Source of the DNA: Chiayiivirga sp.
Lineage (GTDB): Bacteria; Pseudomonadota; Gammaproteobacteria; Xanthomonadales; Xanthomonadaceae
Direction: 5' to 3'
Length of the DNA stretch: 64,000 bases
Assembly (NCBI GenBank): GCA_022647565.1
Contig: JALCLA010000003.1
Location: forward strand, 589,640 to 653,639
Positions 1 to 8,326 of the stretch are shown here, in pieces; within the stretch, counting starts at the first letter, position 1, and every line of letters begins with the position of its first letter. A program made the position numbers and the translations under genes. The notes below the pieces were generated by a model. The model was given only the letters and a program-made list of their open reading frames with translations. It had not been told where the DNA came from and did not search any database.

Positions 1-482
1 ACCGTGGGTGCAGGTTGCAACGCCATCCGCACCCGGCGAGGCGGCGTAGCTGTGCACGAAATAGGCTTGCGCACCGGGCGCAATGCCATCGAGCAAGGGC
101 GACTCGCGCACGGGCTGCAATGCGTTCCAGCCCATGTGCGGCACGCGCACGCCGGCACGCGCGCGCATCCGCCGAACCGTGCCGGGCAAGCGCGCCAGGC
201 ATTCCACGTTGCCCTCCTCTGAGCGCTCGAACAACAGCTGCATGCCAAGGCAGATACCGAGCAGGGGCTGGGTCCAGCGATCGCAAACGTTTCGACCTGA
301 CCCAGTTCATGCAGGCGGGTCATCGCCGGCGCCGCGGCACCGACACCGGGCAGGATCACGCGGTCGGCAGCGAGAATCTGCCCGGCATCGGAGGTCAATG
401 TCGCCACGGCCCCCAGGCGCTCCAGCGCGTAGCGCACCGAACCGATGTTGGCACCGCCCGAGTCGACCAGCGCCACCTGCAT
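1..482 (-). CDS. hisH: Imidazole glycerol phosphate synthase glutaminase subunit HisH (partial, frameshifted)
   Basis: Glutamine amidotransferase subunit that feeds ammonia to HisF in histidine biosynthesis. The start codon overlaps the hisB stop (TGATG). The N-terminal part reads [20 protein letters not shown] and continues to the conserved ILPGVG oxyanion-strand motif. Around positions 281-296 the frame changes by one base. The other frame then gives the nucleophile motif LLGICLGMQLLFE (catalytic Cys) and, near the left edge, VPHMGWN and AYFVHSY. The gene runs off the window, so the catalytic His/Glu region is not seen. Both halves are well conserved, so a sequencing indel is more likely than a real pseudogene. 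It is the last his gene visible; hisA, hisF and hisI would be expected beyond the edge. Confidence 0.85.
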   Translation of the reverse strand, partial: MQVALVDSGGANIGSVRYALERLGAVATLTSDAGQILAADRVILPGVGAAAPAMTRLHELGQVETFAIAGPSPCSVSALACSCCSSAQRRATWNAWRACPARFGGCARVPACACRTWAGTHCSPCASRPCSMALRPVRKPISCTATPPRRVRMALQPAPT

Positions 483-1579
483 CACAGCATTCCCTTGGTG
501 CTTGGCAGTTCGCGGCCCTCGCGCCTGATCGCAAGACGCAGCGCGCGCGCCACCACCTTGAAGCAGGCCTCGACCTGATGGTGCGCGTTGCTGCCGCGCA
601 CGCACAGGTGCAGGTTGAGCCCGGCCGACTCGCACAATGAACGGAAGAAGTGCGGCACCAGTTCCGTGGCGAGGCCGCCGACTTCGGCGCGCGCGAAGGC
701 ACCGTCGAAGACGAAGTACGGACGTCCGGAAAAATCCAGCACCGCCGACGCCAGCGCCTCATCCATCGGCAACGCGAAGGCAATGGGAACGGCATCATCG
801 CCAAGCGCCTCGGAACCGTAGCGCGCGATGCCGCGCTTGTCGCCCGAGGCCTGCTTCATGGCCTGGCCCAGCGCCAAGGCACTGTCTTCACGGTGTGATG
901 CTCGTCCACGTGCAGGTCGCCCGCAGACTGCAGGCGCAGCCGCGAAACCACCATGCTTCCCCAGTTGCTCCAGCATGTGATCGAAGAAGCCGAGGCCCGT
1001 TGCCACCTCGGGTTCGGCCACGCGATCCAGATCGACGTCGACGAGGATGCGGGTCTCCCCGGTGTTGCGTTCGACCCGGGCCGTGCGCGGGGCATTCGCC
1101 AGCTCGTGCGCAATGCCCTGCCAGGTGGCAAGACCAGGACCGAGCCTGAAGCCGCGGCAACCCAGATTCTTCGCCAGTTGCAGGTCGGTCTCGCGATCAC
1201 CGATCACGGCGCTGTGGGCAAGATCGATGCTGCGATCCCGCAGGTAGGGCAGCAGCATGCCGACGCCCGGCTTGCGCGTCGGCAGGTTCTGGTGCGGGAA
1301 ACTTTCGTCGATCAGTTCTTCCAGGAAACGAATGCCCTGGGATTCGAGCAACTGGATCAGCAGGCGATGCGGCCCCACGAAGTCTTCGCGCGGGAAACTC
1401 GCCGTTCCCAGACCGTCCTGATTGCTCACCAGGACGAACTCGTATCCGGCGTCGCGCAACACGATCAGGGCGGGAATCATGCCCTCGACAAAGCGCAGCT
1501 TGGCGTAGCTGTCGATCTGGAAATCGGCCGGCTCCTCGATCAAGGTGCCGTCGCGGTCGATGAACAACAGCCTCCTCAT
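482..1579 (-). CDS. hisB: Bifunctional histidinol-phosphatase / imidazoleglycerol-phosphate dehydratase HisB, with two compensating indels
   Basis: Fused enzyme for steps 6 and 8 of histidine synthesis. Residues about 1-165 are a HAD phosphatase (DRDGTL motif with the nucleophile Asp, then KPG and GDRETD). The rest is the dehydratase, with [18 protein letters not shown] and the usual end STKGML. Between about 896 and 950 the annotated frame reads an unrelated Gly/Arg-rich stretch. A neighbouring frame over the same bases gives the expected [15 protein letters not shown] metal-binding segment. One extra base near 946-950 and one missing base near 896-898 would explain this, so the reading frame is open but the central metal site is garbled. 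I read it as two sequencing errors. It overlaps hisC by ATGA at its start. The 365-residue length fits the bifunctional gammaproteobacterial form. Confidence 0.9.
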   Translation of the reverse strand: MRRLLFIDRDGTLIEEPADFQIDSYAKLRFVEGMIPALIVLRDAGYEFVLVSNQDGLGTASFPREDFVGPHRLLIQLLESQGIRFLEELIDESFPHQNLPTRKPGVGMLLPYLRDRSIDLAHSAVIGDRETDLQLAKNLGCRGFRLGPGLATWQGIAHELANAPRTARVERNTGETRILVDVDLDRVAEPEVATGLGFFDHMLEQLGKHGGFAAAPAVCGRPARGRASHREDSALALGQAMKQASGDKRGIARYGSEALGDDAVPIAFALPMDEALASAVLDFSGRPYFVFDGAFARAEVGGLATELVPHFFRSLCESAGLNLHLCVRGSNAHHQVEACFKVVARALRLAIRREGRELPSTKGML

Positions 1580-2657
1580 GCGGCCACCATCCCGGGTCGC
1601 AAGGCCGCCAGCACGGCGTCATTCTCCGCCACCGTGCCGATGCTGATGCGCAAGGCATCGCCCAGGCGCGGGTCGGCGCGCATGTCGCGCACCACGACAC
1701 CGGCGTTCAACAAGCGTTGCAGCGCCAACGCGGCGTCAACGAAGCGCACCAGCAGGTAGTTCCCCTGCGAAGCGTAGACACGCCGCACGCCCTCGATGTG
1801 CGGCAACTCCCGCTGCAGCCGCTCTCGCTCGGCGCGGATCGCTGCAACGCGCTCTGTGGTACGAACCCGCGCCTCGGGCGCCAATGCGGCGAGCGCCAGC
1901 TGCACGCTCGGCGTGGGCAATGGGTACGGCGCCTGGCAGTTGCGCAGCAAGGCGATCAGCTCTGGCGCCGCAATCAGGCATCCGATCCGCGCGGCAGCGA
2001 GCGCGTGCGCCTTCGACAAGGTGCGCAGCACCGCAAGATTGGCCTGGCTGGACACGTCGCTGGCCACGGACTCGACGTCCGAGTATTCGACGTAGGCTTC
2101 GTCCACCACGAGCAGGGCGCGCCCCTGCAGGCGTCGCGCCAGCGCCAGGATCGCGCGCGCGGCAAGGCAGCCCCGGTGGGATTCGCGGGTGAGCACAGGA
2201 AGACGAGCTTGACCGCCTGCTCCAGCGCGGCAGCGGCGATCGCATCGAGATCGCAGACCAGTCCATCGCTTCTGTCGCGCAGCGCCACCTCGACCAGCGC
2301 CGCACCCTGCAAGCGCGCGCACACGGCATACATGCCGAACACCGGCGGCGCGATCAGCACGCGGTCCACGCCCGGGCGACAGAAGGCGCGCACCAGAAGG
2401 TCGATGGCCTCGTCGCTGCCGCGACCGATCAGCAGTTGCTCCGGACGCACGCCATACAAGGCTGCGAGCGCCGCCCGCAGCGCGCCCGGCTGGGGTTCCG
2501 GATAGCGATGAACGCCTTCGCCGTTGGCATCAGCCGCATTGCGCCACGGGCTTTCGTTCGCATTGAGCCAAATCGAACCCGAGTTGCTTGTTCTTCGCGC
2601 CGAGCTGTAGCCGGCGAAATCGCGCAAGTCATCGCGCACCAGACCGAGCAGGTTCAT
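1576..2657 (-). CDS. hisC: Histidinol-phosphate aminotransferase HisC (frameshifted)
   Basis: PLP-dependent aminotransferase converting imidazole acetol phosphate to histidinol phosphate. The first frame runs from the ATG at 2657 through [26 protein letters not shown] and the [13 protein letters not shown] motif. The second frame continues with [21 protein letters not shown] (the Asp that binds the PLP pyridine nitrogen), [14 protein letters not shown] (the PLP lysine) and the conserved C-terminus. The switch lies in a CG-rich alternating stretch around 2148-2166 and needs a single-base indel. It overlaps hisD (TGA/ATG) upstream and hisB (ATGA) downstream, as in a tight operon. Both halves are normal in length and content, so an assembly error is the likeliest cause. 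Confidence 0.88.
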
Positions 2658-3964
2658 GCGGCCTCCCCTGCAAGCCTGGCCAGACGCGTCGTCACCGCGC
2701 GCTCATGTGCCACCAGTTGTTCGGCTCGCGCCAGCTCCATCGCCTCGGGACCGATGCGGCGCAAGCCGGCCGGAGTCACTTCCTGCACGGTGATCTGCTT
2801 GAGGAAGCTGGCCACCGATACGCCGCTGTGCGCCCGTGCATGGCCATAGGTGGGCAGCACGTGATTGGTTCCGCTGCAGTAGTCGCCCAGTGCCTCGGGC
2901 GCATGGTCACCAAGGAAGATCGATCCGGCACTCTCGACCCGATCCAGCCACGCCCGCGGCTCGCGCAATGCCAGGATCAGATGCTCGGGCGCGTAGCGAT
3001 TCGAGATGGCGATGGCCTCACCGATGTCCGCGCACCGGATCAGGCGTGCGTGTGCCAGGGCCGCGTCCACGATCGCGCGCCGCGGAAGTCGCGCCGCCTG
3101 GACACTCACTTCGTTCGCCACCGCAGCAAGCAAGGCGGCGGAGTCGCTCAGCAGGATGACTTGCGAATCCGCCCCATGCTCGGCCTGCGACAGCAGATCG
3201 GCCGCGACGAATGCGGCATCCGCACCGGCATCGGCGATCACCAGCACTTCCGACGGCCCGGCGGGCAGGTCGATCGCGGCTCCTTCCACATCCTGCGCGA
3301 CCTGCTGCTTGGCTTCGGTAACCCAGGCATTGCCCGGCCCGAACAGCTTGTCGCACTTGGGCACGCTGGCACTGCCGTAGGCCATGGCGGCCACGGCCTG
3401 CGCTCCGCCGAGCTTGAACACGCGCGTGATTCCGCAGCGACGTGCAACTCCGAGCACCGCCGGATCGACCCGCCCATCGGCACGCGGCGGCGTGCACAAC
3501 ACGATATCCCTGCAACCAGCGAGGCGCGCCGGCACGCCCAGCATCATCGCTGTGGATGGCAGCGGCGCAGAGCCGGCCGGTACGTACAAGCCGACCCGAG
3601 TAATCGGCCGCAGCACGCGTTCGCAACGCACGCCGCTGGCCGTCTCCACGGCATACGCGATGGGAATCCCCGCGCGGTGAAAGGCCTCGATGCGCAGGAT
3701 CGCGGCGTCCAGTGCCGCGCGCAGTTCGGGAGCCAGCCCGGCCTCGGCCTGATCGAATTCGGCTGACTGCACTTCCAGGTCCGCGAGTTCGCAGCCGTCG
3801 TAACGCCTCGTCAGTTCGCGCAGGGCGGCATCGCCCTCGACCCGCACCTGCGCGATCAGGCGCGCGACCGCCTCGCGCAAACCGGACTGCACCGGCACCA
3901 CGGGTCGCTGCAGGGCGGCGACCCGCTCCGAGCCGGACAACAAACTCCAATCGAGCACGCGCAT
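2654..3964 (-). CDS. hisD: Histidinol dehydrogenase HisD
   Basis: Zinc- and NAD-dependent enzyme that oxidises L-histidinol twice to L-histidine, the last step of the pathway. The start chosen is the ATG at 3964 ([11 protein letters not shown]), because the family begins here; a further upstream in-frame start would only add a low-complexity tail overlapping hisG. Recognisable segments are [14 protein letters not shown], the Rossmann region [51 protein letters not shown] and ending [18 protein letters not shown]. The 436-residue length is normal. It lies 5 bases downstream of hisG and overlaps hisC. No interruption is seen. Confidence 0.96.
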   Translation of the reverse strand: MRVLDWSLLSGSERVAALQRPVVPVQSGLREAVARLIAQVRVEGDAALRELTRRYDGCELADLEVQSAEFDQAEAGLAPELRAALDAAILRIEAFHRAGIPIAYAVETASGVRCERVLRPITRVGLYVPAGSAPLPSTAMMLGVPARLAGCRDIVLCTPPRADGRVDPAVLGVARRCGITRVFKLGGAQAVAAMAYGSASVPKCDKLFGPGNAWVTEAKQQVAQDVEGAAIDLPAGPSEVLVIADAGADAAFVAADLLSQAEHGADSQVILLSDSAALLAAVANEVSVQAARLPRRAIVDAALAHARLIRCADIGEAIAISNRYAPEHLILALREPRAWLDRVESAGSIFLGDHAPEALGDYCSGTNHVLPTYGHARAHSGVSVASFLKQITVQEVTPAGLRRIGPEAMELARAEQLVAHERAVTTRLARLAGEAA

Positions 3965-3969
3965 CGCGT

Positions 3970-4869
3970 TCACGCCAGCATCTGCTCGACCGGCAACACC
4001 AGCATGGAGCGCGCCCCGGCGCGCTTCATGTCTTCCAGGTGTTGCCAGGTGATCGTGCCCTGGCACACGGCCTGCAAGGCTACGGCGTCCCGATTGCCAT
4101 CCAGCGCCAGCACGCTGGGCGCATCCGCCCCGGGCAGCAGGCGCAGCACCGCGTCCAGCGCACTGCGGTCCACATGCAGCAGCACCAGCTTGCTGTCGCG
4201 CACCTGCAGCACGCCATCGAGGCGCCGCAACAACATCGAGGCCAGGTCGGCGCGCTCATCCGCGAAGGGTGTCACCGGTGCTGCCAGCACGGCTTCGCTC
4301 TCCAGCACGGTGACCACTTCGCGCAACTGGTTGGCCGCGAGCGTGGCTCCGCTCGAGACCAGATCGCAGACGGCCTCGGCCTTGCCCAGGCGTGGCGCGA
4401 TCTCGACCGAGCCGGACAAGGTCACCACCTGCGCCTCGACACCTTCGCGCTGCAGCCAGTCTGCGAGCAGGGCCGGATACGAGGTGGCGATGCGCAGGCC
4501 TTGCAAGCTGGCCGGTCCGTGCCACTCCAGTTCCTGCGGCATCGCGATCGCGAGGCGGCAGCGACCGAATCCGAGCGAGCGCAGCGCACGGAAGGCCGGC
4601 GGCAGACCGAGGCGTTCGCGCTCCAGGCGTTGCTCCTCCAGCACGTTGCGCCCGACCAGGCCCAGGTCGCAGGTACCTTCGGCAATGAGTCCCGGGATGT
4701 CGTCGTCGCGCACCAGCAGCAGGTCGACGGGCTGCGACTCGCCGTAGCAGAACAGGCGGTCGCGGCTTTCGCGGAAGCCTAGGCCGGAACGCGTCAGCAG
4801 GTCACGTCCCGGTTCGGAGAGCCGGCCATTCTTCTGAGTGGCAATGCGGAGGCGGTCGCGGGGTTTCAT
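3970..4869 (-). CDS. hisG: ATP phosphoribosyltransferase HisG (long form)
   Basis: First and committed enzyme of histidine synthesis, joining ATP and PRPP. At 299 residues it is the long hexameric form with a C-terminal ACT-like regulatory domain, so feedback inhibition by histidine is expected from the family. N-terminal [18 protein letters not shown] and the motif [13 protein letters not shown] are clear. The segment [14 protein letters not shown] matches the PRPP-binding loop. The C-terminal domain begins around residue 225. It follows the YerC gene by 55 bases and is the first enzyme gene of the operon. Confidence 0.96.
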   Translation of the reverse strand: MKPRDRLRIATQKNGRLSEPGRDLLTRSGLGFRESRDRLFCYGESQPVDLLLVRDDDIPGLIAEGTCDLGLVGRNVLEEQRLERERLGLPPAFRALRSLGFGRCRLAIAMPQELEWHGPASLQGLRIATSYPALLADWLQREGVEAQVVTLSGSVEIAPRLGKAEAVCDLVSSGATLAANQLREVVTVLESEAVLAAPVTPFADERADLASMLLRRLDGVLQVRDSKLVLLHVDRSALDAVLRLLPGADAPSVLALDGNRDAVALQAVCQGTITWQHLEDMKRAGARSMLVLPVEQMLA

Positions 4870-4924
4870 GGTCTGGGATCACAGGCAGCGAAGGGGGCAC
4901 GGGTTGCGTGTAGAGCGGCGAGCG

Positions 4925-5263
4925 TCAATGCGACGCAAGCGGCCCTTCTTCGGCGTTGACCAGCCCGAGTCGGCGCGCTGCCAGCCGATATCCGCCCTCG
5001 CCCTGCCCCAGGCATCGCGCCACGCGCCCGATCGTGGTGACGCTGACGGCGGTGTGATCGTGGATTTCGCGGTAAGGCTGCCCTTGCAACAACAAGGGCA
5101 CCACGCGCCAGCGATCCGAAAGCGCCTCCAGTTCGGCGGGCGTGCACAGGTCGGTCAACAAGGCACGCATGTCGGCGCGGCGGTCGAGGCTGAGCAAGAC
5201 CTCGCACAGCGCGTCCAGCGGATCGAGGGGCGCGATATCGGGCTGGAGGTGGCGGCGCTTCAT
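4925..5263 (-). CDS. TrpR-like YerC/YecD family regulator
   Basis: Small DNA-binding protein of the TrpR superfamily. The start is placed at the ATG at 5263 (MKRRHLQPDIAP), giving 112 residues. The upstream in-frame ATG at 5344 would place the promoter inside the coding region. The helix-turn-helix region is around LTDLCTPAELEALSDRW and YREIHDHTAVSVTTIGRVAR. The gene lies directly in front of hisG and, as the first gene of the cluster, probably regulates it; this is inferred from position and from a palindrome overlapping its promoter (5270-5293). No ligand can be named from the sequence. The predicted transcript starts essentially at the start codon and no ribosome binding site is visible. 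Confidence 0.85.
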   Translation of the reverse strand: MKRRHLQPDIAPLDPLDALCEVLLSLDRRADMRALLTDLCTPAELEALSDRWRVVPLLLQGQPYREIHDHTAVSVTTIGRVARCLGQGEGGYRLAARRLGLVNAEEGPLASH

Positions 5264-5269
5264 TGGGCT

Positions 5270-5293
5270 AATGTAATAGCGCGTTAATACATT
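5270..5293. promoter_or_regulatory. Near-perfect 24-bp palindrome, putative operator of yerC-his operon
   Basis: The half sites read AATGTA and TACATT around a CGCG centre; 20 of 24 positions are self-complementary. It lies exactly between the -35 and -10 hexamers of the minus-strand promoter in front of the TrpR-like gene. Position and symmetry are those of a repressor operator. Binding by the adjacent YerC protein is an inference. Confidence 0.6.
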
Positions 5294-5299
5294 GGTCAA
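5271..5299 (-). promoter_or_regulatory. Sigma-70-type promoter for yerC-his operon
   Basis: On the minus strand TTGACC (5299-5294) is followed after 17 bases by TTACAT (5276-5271), or after 15 bases by TATTAC (5278-5273). With the first choice, transcription would begin about at the ATG at 5263. The bases between show no Shine-Dalgarno sequence, so a leaderless transcript is possible. Confidence 0.55.
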
Positions 5300-5380
5300 C
5301 CCTTCGATCCAGGCGCCCTTTGACACCGCCTTGATCAAGGTCACAAGCGGTCAAATTCCGATCCGGCACACACTTCGCGC

Positions 5381-7264
5381 GTGGTGGAATGTGCGGCAAA
5401 ACGCTATGTTGGAATGGGAATCTCACTGAATGCCTTGATGCTTCGCCCCGCCTGTTGGCTGTATGTCGTGCTGGTGCTGCTCGCCCTGTCCTGCCAAGGC
5501 AGCCAGGCGCGCGTCCCCGACTCACCCCTGCGGCTCGGCCCGGATCAGGGCATCGTCCGGCTTGAACCCCACACCCTGTGGCTGCACGACCCCGACGGGA
5601 CGCTCAGCCTCGAAGACGTGCGGGCGCGCGCCGAATCCGGCGACTTCCAGCGCCTGCCGAAGGATCGGTCCACCTTCGGTTATCGCGACGGCGCCCTCTG
5701 GTTCCACTTCTCGGCAACCAACCTCGGCCCCGGCCGCGAGCGCTGGATCTTCGCGATCGAGTACGCCCTGCTCGATCACGTGGCGCTGTATCGCATCGAT
5801 CCCGATGGTCGCCTCACCGAACGGCTGAGCGGCGATCGCACCCCGTTCGCGAGCCGCGACCTGGCACTGCGCAACCTCAACTTCGAGCTGATGCTGCCTC
5901 CGGGGCAGGCAACCGATTTCTACCTGCGCGTGGTGTCCGAAAGCTCGATGCAGGTGCCGATGGTGCTGGCGCGACCCGATGCCTACATGCAGTCCTTGCT
6001 GCCGGGACACATCGGCCTTGGCCTCTACTACGGCATCCAGATTGCACTGCTGATGTACAACCTGATCCTCTGGATCTCGGTCAGAGACCGGAATTTCCTC
6101 TGGTACGTGCTCTATGCCGGAACGCTGGGCATGTTGCTGCTGGCGCTCAACGGCCTCGCCTTCCAGTACCTGTGGCCGCAATTCCCGGATTGGGCCAATC
6201 TCGCCATCCCCATCGGCATCGCGCTCTCCAACCTGTGCATGCTGCAGTTCTCGCGCAGCTTCCTGGAACTGGCGCGGCACGCGCCGCGCGCCGATCGCCT
6301 GCTGCGCGCTTCCATGCTGGCAGCCGGCGCTCCGCTGGTCGCGGCGTGGCTGCTGCCCTACCGCGTCGTGATCCAGTACCAGACCGTGCTGGCCCTGCTG
6401 CTGGCCCCGATCATCCTGGCCGCCGCCGTGAGCTGCCTGCGGCGCTATGCACCGGCCCGCTACTTCACCGTAGCTTGGAGCGCCCTGCTGCTGGGAGTGA
6501 TGGTGTATGCCGCTGTCTCGCTCGGCCTGCTGCCGAAAACCCCGCTCACCGAGTACAGCATGCAGATCGGTTCAGCCACCGAGATGATCCTGCTTTCCTT
6601 CGCGCTGGCCTACCGCATCAACCTGCTGAAGGCCGAGAACGAGCGCATCCAGGGCGAGGCGCGCGAGCAGCTCGAGGCGCGCGTGCGGGCCCGCACCGCG
6701 GAGCTCAACGCCACCCTCGGGCGGCTGGAAGATGCCAACCGGCGCCTGCAGGATTTCAGCCGACGCGATGGACTGACCGGCCTGTTCAACCGGCGCCACC
6801 TCGACGACCTGCTTGTGCAGCACTGCCAGCAGGCCCGCGAGAAGGTGCAGCCCCTGTCGCTGCTGATGCTGGACATGGACCATTTCAAGCGCATCAACGA
6901 CCTGAGCGGCCACCTCACGGGCGATGACTGCCTGCGCGCGATGGCGCAGCTGATCGAGCGCAAGGCCAGCGCTGTCGGCGGCATCGCGGCGCGCTATGGC
7001 GGCGAGGAGTTCGCCATCGTCCTGCCGAACACCGGGCTGGACGCCACGCGTGCCTTCGCCGAAGAGCTGCGCGCCGAAACGCGCCGCCTGCGCATCGACG
7101 GACTGGCGACCGGGCTGGAATCACTCAGTGTCAGCATCGGGCTGCATGCCTCGCCGCCAGGCTATCCCTGCAATGCCGCCAACATGCTGAGGCTGGCCGA
7201 CTCCGCCCTTTACGCCGCCAAGCGTGGCGGGCGCGACCGGGTCGAGGTGGCGTCACTGGTCTGA
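5381..7264 (+). CDS. 7TM-DISM receptor-type diguanylate cyclase
   Basis: Inner-membrane sensor enzyme expected to make cyclic di-GMP. It has an N-terminal signal or anchor (hydrophobic around residues 25-40) and a periplasmic 7TMR-DISM extracellular domain (about 50-200). Seven transmembrane helices follow (about 205-420), then a short coiled coil (EAREQLEARVRARTAELNATL), then GGDEF from about residue 460. The active-site motif is GGEEF at about 540-544, a functional variant. The RxxD inhibitory site normally five residues before it is absent (AVGG at that place), so product inhibition through that site is not expected. The start is uncertain: ATGs at 5381, 5414 and 5438 are all possible and none has a convincing ribosome binding site. 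It is divergent from the his operon and convergent with folP. Confidence 0.88.
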   Translation: MVECAAKRYVGMGISLNALMLRPACWLYVVLVLLALSCQGSQARVPDSPLRLGPDQGIVRLEPHTLWLHDPDGTLSLEDVRARAESGDFQRLPKDRSTFGYRDGALWFHFSATNLGPGRERWIFAIEYALLDHVALYRIDPDGRLTERLSGDRTPFASRDLALRNLNFELMLPPGQATDFYLRVVSESSMQVPMVLARPDAYMQSLLPGHIGLGLYYGIQIALLMYNLILWISVRDRNFLWYVLYAGTLGMLLLALNGLAFQYLWPQFPDWANLAIPIGIALSNLCMLQFSRSFLELARHAPRADRLLRASMLAAGAPLVAAWLLPYRVVIQYQTVLALLLAPIILAAAVSCLRRYAPARYFTVAWSALLLGVMVYAAVSLGLLPKTPLTEYSMQIGSATEMILLSFALAYRINLLKAENERIQGEAREQLEARVRARTAELNATLGRLEDANRRLQDFSRRDGLTGLFNRRHLDDLLVQHCQQAREKVQPLSLLMLDMDHFKRINDLSGHLTGDDCLRAMAQLIERKASAVGGIAARYGGEEFAIVLPNTGLDATRAFAEELRAETRRLRIDGLATGLESLSVSIGLHASPPGYPCNAANMLRLADSALYAAKRGGRDRVEVASLV

Positions 7265-7289
7265 GCCAGCCGACGCGCAACATTCCGAC

Positions 7290-8189
7290 TCAATCGTCAT
7301 CCGGCCACGACGCCGCGCCGGCCTTGCGGCCCGACGTTCGTGGCACGTCCTGTTCCGACACCGCCTGCCACACCGCAAGCGCGTCACGCGTGGCCGCCAC
7401 GTCGTGCACCCGCAGCAGGCGCGCGCCGTTCTGCGCTGCGATCAACGCCGCCGCCACCGAGGCATGCACGCGCGAAAGCACGTCGCGGCCAGTCAGGCTT
7501 CCCAGCATCGACTTGCGCGAGAGCCCTGCCAGCACCGGCACTCCGAGCTCGGTGAATCGCGCCAGTTGTCGCAACAGGGCGAGGTTGTGTTCCAGGGTCT
7601 TGCCGAATCCGAAGCCGGGGTCAATCACGATGCGCCGCTTCTCGATCCCGCTCATCTCGCACGCGAAGATGCGCTGCGCGAGGAAGGAATGCACCTCGCC
7701 CACCACATCGTCGTAGTGCGGCGACTGCTGCATCACGCGCGGCTCGCCCTGCATGTGCATCAGGACCACGACCGCACGCGAAGCAGCCGCAGCATCAAGC
7801 GCGCCATCGAGCTGAAGCGCCCGGACGTCGTTGATCATGCCGGCGCCCGCGGCCAGCGCCGCGCGCATCACCTCGGGCTTGGATGTATCGATCGAAATCG
7901 GCAAGGAGGTTTCACGCGCGAGGCGCTCGATCACGGGCACGACACGCTGCAGTTCCTCGTCGACCGGCACTTCACGCGCACCGGGCCGGGTCGATTCGCC
8001 CCCGATGTCGAGCCCATCGGCACCCTCCTCCGCCAGCACCAGCCCATGCGCGACGGCCGCATCGATGGTCGCATGCAAGCCACCGTCGGAGAACGAATCC
8101 GGGGTGACATTGACGATGCCAAGTATCCGGGGACGGTCCAGCGCGAGGAGGCGACCGGCGCAATCGAGACGGGGCGTGGTGTCGAACAT
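7290..8189 (-). CDS. folP: Dihydropteroate synthase FolP
   Basis: Condenses p-aminobenzoate with dihydropterin pyrophosphate in folate synthesis; it is the sulfonamide target. Motifs in order: ILGIVNVTPDSFSDGG near residue 22 (pyrophosphate binding), ADGLDIGGESTRPG, PISIDTSKP, GAGMINDV, LMHMQGEP, the IDPGFGFGKT loop, GLSRKSMLG, and VHDVAATRDAL. The 299-residue length is slightly over the usual 280 because of a charged, probably disordered C-terminal tail. The p-aminobenzoate genes pabB and pabC lie elsewhere in this window (51.9-54.0 kb). Confidence 0.96.
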   Translation of the reverse strand: MFDTTPRLDCAGRLLALDRPRILGIVNVTPDSFSDGGLHATIDAAVAHGLVLAEEGADGLDIGGESTRPGAREVPVDEELQRVVPVIERLARETSLPISIDTSKPEVMRAALAAGAGMINDVRALQLDGALDAAAASRAVVVLMHMQGEPRVMQQSPHYDDVVGEVHSFLAQRIFACEMSGIEKRRIVIDPGFGFGKTLEHNLALLRQLARFTELGVPVLAGLSRKSMLGSLTGRDVLSRVHASVAAALIAAQNGARLLRVHDVAATRDALAVWQAVSEQDVPRTSGRKAGAASWPDDD

Positions 8190-8326
8190 GGGTTTCGCCG
8201 TGGAATGCAGAGGGAAGTGTCGCGCGGAATCGCCACGCGACCAAGTCTCGGCTTCCCCGGATTCGGCCCAGGCCTGCGCGATAGTGCGGGCGTCCTGCGC
8301 CGTCGCTGCCGCAGCGCGACCTCGTC

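Noticed and set aside
5329..5340. 12-bp perfect palindrome CCTTGATCAAGG
   Set aside because: It lies upstream of both divergent genes, but 12 bp is short and no regulator with this site is known to me; too weak to call an operator.
5320..5348. TTGACA as -35 for the diguanylate cyclase gene
   Set aside because: No acceptable -10 lies 16-18 bases downstream on the plus strand.
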